Of a stretch of 64,000 nucleotides of DNA, positions 50,105 to 60,633 are shown in pieces. How positions within the stretch are numbered: position 1 is the stretch's first letter; the number at the start of each line of letters is the position of its first letter. The translations under genes and the position numbers were made by a program. The stretch is from contig CP141142.1 in NCBI GenBank assembly GCA_035235625.1, positions 41,953,644-42,017,643 of the forward strand. The letters run 5' to 3'. Under the pieces are notes generated by a model, which was not told the DNA's origin, did not search any database, and was given only the letters and a program-made list of their open reading frames with translations. This stretch comes from Saururus chinensis. Its lineage: Eukaryota > Streptophyta > Magnoliopsida > Piperales > Saururaceae.

Positions 50105-53100
50105 TTACGGTGTAAGTGGTTCTTTGACCAATTCGTGCTTTAAGAGATCAAGGACATTGGAAATCTGTCAAGAGGTGAGATCAGAGCGGAGAGAGAAATG
50201 AGCTGAAGCATGTAAATTCCTAGGTGTTTTCTTATGCATTTTTTATCCCTTTTAAGAAAACTTTGGCAACCAAGAAGAAATGAATTTAGATATCAATCAG
50301 AAGAATATTCTCTATGTCCCACATTAATAGCTCTATTTGGTTTTTAAAATAAGCTAAAATTAACTTATTTTAAAAAAATGTGGGAACAGTGGAGTGTATG
50401 CTTATAAACGGTAAAGCCATTAGTGTTTGCCTTTTGGTTTTATCCACACCATTTATTTAATTTTTATTAGTTTCTATTAAAAATAAATTGACCTATAAAC
50501 GTAAGGACAAATGGAGTATATGCTTATAAACTATAAACTTGTGATTTCTAATCATTAATAAGTACTCCCTCCGTCCTAAAATAATGGCTCCATTTGGCAA
50601 ACAAGTTTGTTTCGTATTAATAGTTTTATTTTGTTAAATTTTAATAATTGAGTATTTAAAAAAGAATATCATAAGTTTATTTTCTTTTTCTTATATATGG
50701 GTTTTATTATTAAATAAATATTACTATTTTTTTAAATATAACTATTAATATAAGACGGAGGGAGTAATTACTCCCTCCATTTTAAATTAATGGCTACATT
50801 TGGTTTTTTAAAATGAATTAAAATTAATTTATTTTAAAAAATAATATTAATTTAGGACAGAGGGATAAAAGAATAATATTGGAGAAAGCTGAACTAACTA
50901 TTTACCCCGGTTTGATGTTGTAAAATGGGTGAATAGTGGTCAAGCACTAGGTATGTCCTTTGGAGAAGACTAAGAAGCAAATCCACTTCATCACCTAACA
51001 AATCCACCTGTTAGGACAATCAATATCAATATCATTCCAAGTGCGATCAGGGAGATGGAACTAATTTATCTTTTAGTTAGTAAGAATCTATAAAGGATTT
51101 TTTTGGTAATTTTTTGTTAAAAAAAAAGGAACTTGACTGTTGAAAAACAATTCATTTTCCATTTACTCAGAATATTTTTGTTATACAAGTGAAGTTTAGT
51201 AAACACACCTCTGCTTCAGCCGTTTGAAGGTCGTAACACCTTCTTAGAAAACCTTTTCTGTATAGCAATTCCCTTTTCCTAAGCGAAGTGACATCCGCTA
51301 TTAGAGGTTTCAGTTGATAAATTACTTCTCCCAACCTGGAACAGGTAACACTCTCTCAATCAGCATATTCATAGTACAATGTGCCAACTGCAAAAAATAA
51401 GTGGATTCTTAAATACCCTTCCAATTTATAACTTATATATAATCAAATCCAAGCTTTCGTGTTGACATGTTAAGACTGTTATTAGTTTCATTAGATGTTC
51501 CAAAAGCAGAAAATAATAAATTCAGCATAAACCAAAGGATACAAATATTCATAGCCGTACCTCGTGATATTACAACTCATCTTTTCTTGTACAATGTGTT
51601 CAAAACCCGCTACTTTCTTCATATATTCCGTGACAAGTTTTCCCACAATTTCGTTAATGTGCAATTCTTTTTCTTCGTTGTGTGAGACAGAAGAATGCAT
51701 TTTTTCTTGTAAACCACCTTCAACTGAAGTGCTCTGGCCAATTTTCTCTTCACAATTGACATCTGTTATTTGTAAATCCTTGGGCAAATCCTTGAGTTCG
51801 CTGCAAACCTGGCTTGAAGTGTTTTCCACCTCAACTGAAACGCCTTCATCATCAATAAGCATGGATTCTTTCTCTGACTCTTTGTGAAGTGTTACGTTCT
51901 TATCAATTTCAGTGTTAGTCTCAACAGCTGACCTAATGGATTTAATTGTTTCAGCAAATACCTTTTCATATACTTGCTCCCTGATAAAGCTCTCAATTCT
52001 ATGATTTTCCAACTCCATTTCTACCTCTCCATTATGTAAGCACAGGGAGTGCTGTTCTTCTTCTGCACCTATATCCAACAAAGTGTTCAAAGCATAACCT
52101 TCTTCACAAAAGCTATTTTTTGAGTGACAGTTAAATTTGACACTACTCAATATTTTCTTGTGAAAATTTTTCTCTGCCTTGGTTTTTGCAGAAGAACTAT
52201 TTCTCTGCACAAGTGAATCACCCTGAGTGTGAATTTTCTCATCCAATTTTTGAAAATGTCGATCTCTATTTATAGTGAAACTTTCCTCCGAATTTCTAAG
52301 AAAAGCTACATTACCTCCAGGATATACTTTTGTCTGAACTGATGATTTGATGCTCTTAACTGTTTCAGCGAGAAATGCTAAATATATTTGTTCTCTGATA
52401 AAGCTCTCAATCTCATTAATTTCTGAGTCCGTAAACCCTTCAAATGGAACTGCAGACATATTTTCCCTGTCTAGCTTTTCTGCATCATGCTTAAGCAATG
52501 TAACTCTTGCAGCTAAGCTTTCACTGTCTTCTATAATATGTTCTGATTTTAAGATTAGTTCTGAAATATTTTTCCTAACAGCATCAAGATTTTTGTCCTT
52601 TTTTAAGACAATACTCCTTTTCTCCCTATTAAAATCACATTTGAATGGATTGACCTCTTCAGTCTTCTTTCTTATTATAGATTCATGATTTCTTACCATT
52701 TTAGCAACGTAATGGCTTGCATGACCCAATTTATCCTCCCTAGTTGAGTCCTTCGGTTGGCATAGCTCTTCATACATCACAGATGAATCAGATTGCCCCC
52801 TTCTTTCAAGGGGAGCCACACCAATTCCTTCACCTTGAGAAGAAATTGGATAACTAGACTTCAGAGGTAGACCTTTAATTCCAGAATCTAATTTTAAAGA
52901 AGAAGCCCCCTCCTGGCCGTCAACAAAAATTTCCGTCTGAGTTACATTTCCATCAACTATAAACTCGAAATCATGACGAAAATCTTTCATCTTATCTACC
53001 AGACAAAACCAATCTTCAGCAAACTTAGTGCATCCGGTGCAGAGTTTTGTTTCATATTTCTCCCTAATGCTTTTCAGAAGGCTCTTAGTCACTATACCAA

Positions 53101-54058
53101 CTATTTCTTGCTCTAGTATCCACCTCCAAGATTGTTCCGTTAACCCTACTTTATGTAATCGAACCGAAGTATCCATCATTACAAAAGCCATTTCTAGCAT
53201 ATCTTTCAAGACCCCAATATCCCTTCCCATTTGTTCAAATGCCACTTTCAGTTCAGGTTTTGGAAATGACATCAAAACTTCAGTCTCATTACCCTGCTTA
53301 TTCTCACAAACGGCATTTTTGTTATCTTCACTTATACCTTCTGTTGGCGTAGTGCCAATCCTCTCATTCACTTTAGTCAGACTACAATTTCTTGCTTCCA
53401 GTTCTAATTCAGGTATTAATTTTTTAGTGTCCGGACTCCAACTCATTTGTTTTATTCCTTTAATCATGTTTGCCTCTCCATCTTCAAGCTTCTGTTTCAA
53501 TCTGCGAAATTGTTGTTCAACTGAATTCCTCAATTCAGTGAAATCCTCACTTCCATCATCAACTTTGTCAAATTGATTCTGTTGAACAGATTCCCAGACT
53601 CTCGCAGACCTTACCCTTTCAAATTCGAATGCAGAAGTCAATGATCTCAATTCGTCTTCTCTCAACTCCAAAGCTTGCCTAAGCTTATGCTCATTTTCTG
53701 CTCTCTGATCCAATTCCTTGTCTTTCTCTTTAATTGCAAGCTCAGTTTCTTCCAAACGACCCTGGATCCGTTCTCTTGTTTCCATCAAATCAGCGGCAAG
53801 ATCTTCACGCTCAAAGCTCGTCCCAGCCATATGGTTGTCCATTTCTTCATGAACGAACCTAATACACCAATCCAATTGCATCACTGCCAATTCGCAGAAG
53901 CGTGATTTCTCGTTCAATTGTTCCACACCACCTTCTTTGGAGCAAACCTTTTTATGAGCTTCTTCCATTCTGGAGTTTACTATCCCCATCATTATGGAAT
54001 CAGCTATCATCCCAGACACCCTTAGCCGAGAAGCAAGCCCTTCTAAAAACTCATCCAT
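50105..54058 (-). CDS. WAP: WPP domain-associated protein (WAP), four coding exons
   Basis: Coding exons: 51561-54058, 51209-51335, 50906-51007 and 50105-50164, giving 928 residues. Exon joins were set by GT/AG sites and frame: intron 1 GTACGG...TTCCAG (phase 2, making Arg833), intron 2 GTGTGT...AACAG, intron 3 GTAAAT...GACAG. The three short exons encode [20 protein letters not shown]..., [16 protein letters not shown]... and the terminal [18 protein letters not shown] is a long coiled-coil protein found as a partner of WPP-domain proteins (nuclear-envelope/Golgi-associated MAF family) in tomato. Here the conserved N-terminus [20 protein letters not shown] is followed by a heptad-rich acidic coiled coil (about 84-155), a middle region with [10 protein letters not shown], and two copies of an IESFIREQ.Y...AET.KSI motif (550 and 688). 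No membrane segment is seen. The ATG at 54070, four codons earlier, is an alternative start. Confidence 0.92.
50311..50515. mobile_element. Old Stowaway-like remnant in WAP intron 3
   Basis: The left word TATTCTCTATGTCCCACATT and the right word GGACAAATGGAGTATA are inverted in pattern, and an internal GTGGAGTGTATGCTTATAAAC duplicates the flank of the right end in part. Boundaries are uncertain. Confidence 0.35.
50565..50764. mobile_element. Stowaway MITE in WAP intron 3
   Basis: 200 bp, ends CTCCCTCCGTCCTA... and ...AAGACGGAGGGAG, flanked by TA at 50563-50564 and 50765-50766. AT-rich interior with ATTAATAGTTTTATTT. A textbook Stowaway structure. Confidence 0.85.
50771..50865. mobile_element. 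Second Stowaway MITE in WAP intron 3
   Basis: 95 bp, left end CTCCCTCCATTTTAAATTAA and right end TTAATTTAGGACAGAGGGA, flanked by TA (50769-50770 and 50866-50867). It lies four bases from the first MITE's duplicated target and only about 40 bases from the exon 3 donor site. Confidence 0.75.
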
Positions 54059-54345
54059 TTTTATCCACAAAGCTACTTAAATCTATTCTATTACCAACTG
54101 GGCAATCAAGCAAACGCCTCTCAAGAGATGGAGCAAAAAAGAGAGTTCTGGGCACCTCAATACCTTAATGAAGTTTTAGAATAATCAATAAGAAGAGAAA
54201 CACTACGATTTAGACATGGGCATTTCTTCAAAAAATAATAGGAAAGCCTTACCAGATATTAAGGTGGCGGAAACTGCAGAGATTCAGACAGAACTAGTTT
54301 TGTTTCTTTAGAGAGACAGAGGGTTTTGAGTTTCGATTTGTCTTA
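54059..54345 (-). promoter_or_regulatory. WAP 5' leader with a possible leader intron
   Basis: On the minus strand a good donor CTG|GTAAGG lies at 54252/54253, and a possible acceptor TTGATTGCCCAG lies about 40 bases before the ATG. Together they would remove roughly 150 bases of leader. The pyrimidine-rich sequence at about 54290-54330 (minus) could hold the transcription start. This is inferred from motifs only. Confidence 0.35.
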
Positions 54346-55442
54346 GGAGCAGGGGTGGTTAGAATTCAGTTATCTGCATCACTGTACGGGCGCCAAACGG
54401 AACTGTAAGTAATTGACTGGACTTTTTCAAAATGAAAACCCAGTTGTAGGCCACTGGACCTTTTCTGGCGAAATCTTAGATGGGCTTAAAATTTTGCTAC
54501 TTGTTGCTGGGCTCGCTGTAGATGTGGAGGCGCGCGTAAGGTTTGAAATACCCCAGCATGATTTGTTCGGTGGCTGCGCGCAGGAAGCCCCTCTCGTCTC
54601 CCTGGCAGAAGAAAAAGCCTTCTAAACCCCCAACATGGAGCAAGACCACTTACCCGGCGTCCTATACGGCTGTACGGCTGTACCCCTCTTATTCGGAGAG
54701 CTGCAGGCTTTCAGCCACGGACCAAAGACTTGTTATTTTCGTAGCTTAGTAATTATTGTGATAAAGAAAATTTATATAAAGCCAATCAAATCAAGTGTGT
54801 ATGTTCTATTCTTAAGACAAAATTTGCCCTTCCTGCTCGTGCTTAAGAATCACTTAGGTGTCTGTCTCCTGGAATAAGATATCCACCACATTCTGTAGAT
54901 GCACCTTCACACTATGTATATAGTGAACTAGAGTTATGCAATCGCTCTTCCAGAAGACGGTAATGAAATCCAATAAAAGATGATTCAGAAAAATATTTTT
55001 TAGTGCTTTATAAGAAATCCCGTTAAAGACAAACAGTCCCATTCAAACGGAGGTTGAGAGAAAACCGAACTCATTTTGGGTTAAGAAAAACCCAAATGAA
55101 TTAATTCAAAATTAATTATCTTGTTGACCCAACCCGACTTGGCTGGCCATGCATGTGAACCGAACAAAATTGAGTCAATCGGATGGTAAGGGTGGCGTGC
55201 GCTTGTGGTTAGCCCACCTAGGTATATGGGTCTAACATATATCACCTTTACAAAAGTAGGGTAGTCCAAGGGCCTAACTTGGAAGGCTAAATTTATACCT
55301 TATATACTAACACTATCACTATTTCCTAAGCGACGTGGGACTATTCATAACCTTCAACCAATTCACATGTGTGTTCTCATTTATATTAAAATGGGTTTTA
55401 AACCATATTCTAGTAATCCTTCACATAATAAAAATTAGTTGG
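54346..55442. other. Intergenic DNA upstream of WAP
   Basis: No gene supported; a GC-richer patch near 54440-54700 has overlapping short ORFs on the plus strand without domains. Confidence 0.45.
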
Positions 55443-57129
55443 ATAACTGTAACGCCCCAGAATTTTTATGTTTTGAAAATTTTGAATGTTTGGGCCCATA
55501 AACGAGTTTTAGGGACCAATAGCTAGTTTTTCTTAAAATTGGACCATTTTGAGCTTCATTCATTCAGAACCCTTAAGGTATTTAATACGGCTTGAAGAGA
55601 CGAATGTATCAAGCTTAAGAATGCATCAATTAGACACTAGGATAGCAGACTATAGCCTCGAGAAGCATGTTGTAGGCGGGGCCCACTTTAAATTACGGAT
55701 AAAAATGCCCTTATGTGGTCTTGTTTCGAAGGACTTGTCGATACGAGTACAATGGTGCAAAGAACACATGATTCTAAATTCGGGGTAAGAAATAATGCTC
55801 GTTTGAAGTTTTAAATTTTATTTTAATTTAAAAATACATTTTAAAAAAAATAAAAAATATATATAAATATATAAATTTGTGTTAGCCCATGGTGTTAGAA
55901 TATTTGACGTGCTGTTATAGGCCATGGCAGGCGAGCATTAGCACTGACGCATAGGCTAGCGTGCTTCAGCGCAACACGACAGCTCATGCACGATGGCCTT
56001 TTGTATCCGTCAGATGCACGCTACATGGCGCACATCTAACAACTCCATTTCGCTATAAATAGAGGGAGGAGGGGCCTTTCTAACTCGCGCCAAATCTTCC
56101 TCGCTTCTTCTACTTTGAGCTTTGCCCACTCTCTCAACTTCTGACCCCCGTTTCTAAGTTGTTTTTCGCCCTATTCTCTTCGTTCAAAAACCGTTCCTAG
56201 TTAATTCGAGGGCGGTCTTATGTCGTAGAGGGGTCAATTTTTTAAGTTAGCTACTCTAAAGGGGGGAAATGACTTGGGGTAAGAGGAGATTCCATTTGCC
56301 GCTTTCGGGCAGGGAGGAAGAAAATGTCCTACTTCAAGGGGAGACTTTCTGCCACTTCCGGTTCAAAAGAAGAATTCTTCCCAAAGCAAGGGGAGGCTTT
56401 GTCTACTACTTCTAAACCTGGAAGGAGATCCTGTCTCGGCGCGAGGGAAGGTTCCGCCTGCCGCTCCTATGCCTGGGAATGAGACAAGGCTTTAACCATC
56501 GGCACTTACTCCGGTCAATTTGAAGAAGGTTTTAAACTCTAATTCTGTGTTATGGCTATGCCTTATAATTTTGTCTTCCTTTCATAAAAGATTATTTGGA
56601 AAAAATGATGATATTTATTAGTAGTTGGGCGAACGTAAAAATAATAGTGTTTCGTACACCTCTGAGATGGATTTTATTGTGGTACAGACTTTAAAATATT
56701 AGTATTATTTGAATGATATTACAATTAATATTGATTGAATTTGAATGGTAGTTATTTGGTATAAAGTCCAAAAACTATTATTGATTTTGAAAGGTAGCTA
56801 TTTGGTGTAAAACCCAAAAGCTATCAGAGTTATGACTCCTAGTGTAACAACCCTCATTTTTCTATAAATTTTCTGCTATTTTCTGCAATATTATGCAGTT
56901 TTTTTGCTCGTATTTCCAATGGTGAAATTTAACACTTTGGCGTATCCGTATTTGTAATATTGTGACCGTAACAGTCAGGAGTGGTGTTTAGTCATTTGTC
57001 AGGGGTCTCGACACATCACAGAAATTTTCGACGCAAAAATCAGACGGGACGTGTGAGAACAGAAGCAGAAAGAAAGAAAGAGAAAAGAAAAAAATAATAA
57101 ATAAAAATAATATAAAGCGGATCGGGTGT

Positions 57130-58920
57130 GCTGAGGCATGCCTGACTCGCTGAATGAACGGTGAAGGGCCCCTTCACTGTGTGAGGCTGGAGGCGCTGCC
57201 GCTGGTGGCTGCCGAATTCCGCCCGACTGGCCTCAGCCTGGCGACACCGCCGCCGCCTCCCTGGCCTGGCCCCACCAGCCATCACCGTCCCGTTCCCTCT
57301 TTTCCGTTTTAGCCCAATAGAGTACCGCACTCTCATTTTTGCCCTGATTTGCCGTCGCCGTAGGCTGCATGGCCGCTAGTCTGCAGCCACGGTTCCGCCC
57401 GGACAAGAGCGACCTCCGGCCACTAACGTCTCGGCCTCTCTGCCCCTGCTTCGCCGCTTTGAGGTAAAAATTATTCTCTCTATTTTTTTCGGTTTTCTGT
57501 TCACTACGACCTGCGGCTATTCTGCTGGTCACCGACCGCAGCCTCCAGGCCTCTGGGTCTCTTCCGGCCCGGCGATAACAAGGCCACCACCCCCGGCCCA
57601 GACCGCTGCTTCCCCGGCCGTGACCCTTCCGCCATTTTCCAATCTAGACGAAGAATTGTTTTCTTTTTTTTTTGTTCTATTTTGTCACTGTGTGTTGCAG
57701 CCGCTAGTTGTGCCGCGGGTGGCCAGCCACGACGACCGGCCTTTGGCCCTCCCCCATCTCGGTGACAGCAGGGCTGCTGCCCTGGCCACTGCCTTCCTCC
57801 GTTCTCTGCCCTACTCTGGTTGGGACAAAAACAAAATTTCCCTTTTTCCTTGATTGGTCTATCTTTTATTTTTGATGTTGGCCGCCATTGGTTGGCCTTC
57901 GGCCTATTGCAAACAAGAGACGACAAGGCCGCCCCTGGCCGATTGTCGGCCTGAATTAGTGTTTCTTCTCCGATCCCCTCCTCTGCCCAATTCCAATCCA
58001 GTCAAAATGTCTTCTATAATTTTCTGTCGTTATTTTCACGGTCGGCTACCACCTACTGATCGGTCTCCGGATTGCCACCTCGAGCTGACAACGACGAGGT
58101 GCCGAGGTCTAGCCTCCTGCATCAATTGGTCCTGATTCATTTAATTGGCCGACCCGCATTAAAGCAAAGTTGCACTTTTCTCGGGATGCGTCCACCCTCT
58201 GCAGTCGAACTTCAGACGATATTGGGCCGATGTCCACTAGACTTGCCACTATTCAGCGACTGTCGGGGGTCCCGTCTTCTCCCAAGTCTTGCCCCGGCCC
58301 CATCTAGCCATTCGTGGCCTAGCGATGCATGTTTACCACACCAACTTGGCACACTGTTGCCCCGGCTAAATCGGGTTTCTTCACTTCTCTACTTGGCTGT
58401 TCTACCGCAGACAACTACGAAAACTGGCTTAACCCAATAACGGCAAGGGGCCACTGCTCCCGGTCTCCTCTGCACGTCTTTTGCACACACTAGACACCCC
58501 TAAACTTTGGGGTACATCTCCGACTGCTGATGTTGGGCCCCGCTCCAACCCAAGCCAATGTGTCCACCTTGTTATTGCGCAGACTTGGGCTGCATGTCCT
58601 GCCGACATGGGCCTTGCCCCGGCCCAGTGACATCAAGGGCCAATAATTCTAGCCTGATTTCAACTCTGACCCCCACTTCATGTTACGTATGACCCAAAAC
58701 CTACGAGAAAGAGTTCTCGAATTCTGATTCTTCCAAGGGGAAGTATTATTATAAGCCATTAGACTTAGCCCATCAAAGGTTTGACCGATGTCATGCCCGT
58801 ATCCTCTGCCATAAGCCGTGCTTGATGCACGATCATCCGAACAATATTTTGGTTGTGGGTAGCATTTAGAATTGTCACCACCTTTGTCGGCCACACTCTT
58901 TGACGCTAATGCTCTCAAGT
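57130..58920. other. GC-rich, GGCC-rich stretch inside element E
   Basis: Several 80-140-codon ORFs overlap here on both strands (for example 57504-57926 minus and 58072-58440 plus). They are rich in Pro, Arg, Ser and Ala and carry no domain I recognise, so I treat them as by-products of GC-rich LTR leader sequence, not genes. A captured host fragment cannot be excluded. Confidence 0.4.
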
Positions 58921-59210
58921 TTGTTTAGGGGACCGCTGCTGGCGAACCTCACCCTTTCTGTGACCGAACTCTAAATAGTCCACCTCCTATTCTGTGGTCA
59001 CTTTTGCCATCCTTAGTGGCACAACCTTGTGTCCGGTTACCCTAGTGCAACCAGTCTTATGCTTTGAGTGCAATTAATCTCCTTATCGAGATTAATTCCA
59101 ACATCTTTGAAAATCCTCGGGACAACAACAACTCTCTCAGTACAATATTTTTGGCCGCCTATACCTCTAGCGACACCACCACCATCGTTTGCTCGCCATC
59201 AAACTCCTGT

Positions 59211-60633
59211 GGATTACGAGGTAGGGGACCTTGAACTCGTAATTTAATTATAGCATGCTTTGATTGTGTAGTAGCATGCTAGGAGTTTATAATTTAATGT
59301 TCTACATGATTATGCTGATTATATAAGCATGTTGTTTGTATGTGAATTGTGCATATGTTAGTGAAGACTAAGGGTAAGTAGCAAGTTCCTATGAATTGTA
59401 TGTATGTGACCAGAGCAGGTGATCTTTGTTGTGGGCTGGTAGTATGTGGATTACGAGGTAGGGGACCTTGAACTCGTAATTTAATTATAGCATGCTTTGA
59501 TTGTGTAGTAGCATGCTAGGAGTTTATAATTTAATGTTCTACATGATTGTGCTGATTATATAAGCATGTTGTTTGTATGTGAATTGTGCATATGTTAGTG
59601 AAGACTAAGGGTAAGTAGTAAGTTCCTATGAATTGTATGTATGTGACCAGAGCAGGTGATCTTTGTTGTAGGCTGGTAGTATGTGGATTACGAGGTAGGG
59701 GACCTTGAACTCGTAATTTAATTATAGCATGCTTTGATTGTGTAGTAGCATGCTAGGAGTTTATAATTTAATGTTCTACATGATTATGCTGATTATATAA
59801 GCATGTTGTTTGTATGTGAATTGTGCATATGTTAGTGAAGACTAAGGGTAAGTAGCAAGTTCCTATGAATTGTATGTATGTGACCAGAAAGGTGTGATCT
59901 TTGTTGTGGGCTGGTAGTATGTGGATTACGAGGTAGGGGACCTTGAACTCGTAATTTAATTATAGCATGCTTTGATTGTGTAGTAGCATGCTAGGAGTTT
60001 ATAATTTAATGTTCTACATGATTGTGCTGATTATATAAGCATGTTGTTTGTATGTGAATTGTGCATATGTTAGTGAAGACTAAGGGTAAGTAGTAAGTTC
60101 CTATGAATTGTATGTATGTGACCAGAGCAGGTGATCTTTGTTGTAGGCTGGTAGTATGTGGATTACGAGGTAGGGGACCTTGAACTCGTAATTTAATTAT
60201 AGCATGCTTTGATTGTGTAGTAGCATGCTAGGAGTTTATAATTTAATGTTCTACATGATTATGCTGATTATATAAGCATGTTGTTTGTATGTGAATTGTG
60301 CATATGTTAGTGAAGACTAAGGGTAAGTAGTAAGTTCCTATAAATTGTATGTATGTAACCAGAGTAGGTGATCTTTGTTGTGGGCTGGTAGTATGTGGAT
60401 TATGAGGTAGGGGACCTTGAACTCGTAATTTAATTATAGCATGCTTTGATTGTGTAGTAGCATGCTAGGAGTTCATAATTTAATGTTCTACATGATTATG
60501 CTAATTATATAAGCATGTTGTTTGTATGTGAATTGTGCATATGTTAGTGAAGACTAAGGGTAAGTAATAAGTTCCTATGAATTGTATGTATGTGACCGGA
60601 GCACGTGATCTTTGTTGTGGGCTGGTAGTATGT
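59211..60633 (+). repeat. Six tandem 237-bp repeats with twin hairpins
   Basis: Units start (GGATTA) at 59211, 59448, 59685, 59923, 60160 and 60397. Five are 237 bp and one 238 bp, with very high identity. Each unit begins with two hairpins: ATTACGAG, 15 bases, CTCGTAAT; then TAGCATGC, 15 bases, GCATGCTA. In unit 1 these are at 59213-59243 and 59251-59281. The last unit has one substitution in the first stem (GATTATGAGG). The array lies inside element E. Confidence 0.95.

Noticed and set aside
51491-51560. C-terminal tail of the long WAP frame (RYGYEYLYP...)
   Set aside because: It is read-through into intron 1. A GT donor at 51560 joins in frame to an exon encoding conserved WAP sequence.
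51564-53905. Plus-strand ORFs of up to 182 codons
   Set aside because: They are antisense shadows of the large WAP exon.
57040-58440. Several 80-140-codon ORFs in element E as candidate genes
   Set aside because: They overlap on both strands, have no recognisable domains, and lie in non-coding LTR-like sequence.
59211-60633. Regular repeats suggestive of a CRISPR array
   Set aside because: Whole 237-bp units are nearly identical with no variable spacers, and the context is a plant LTR-like element.
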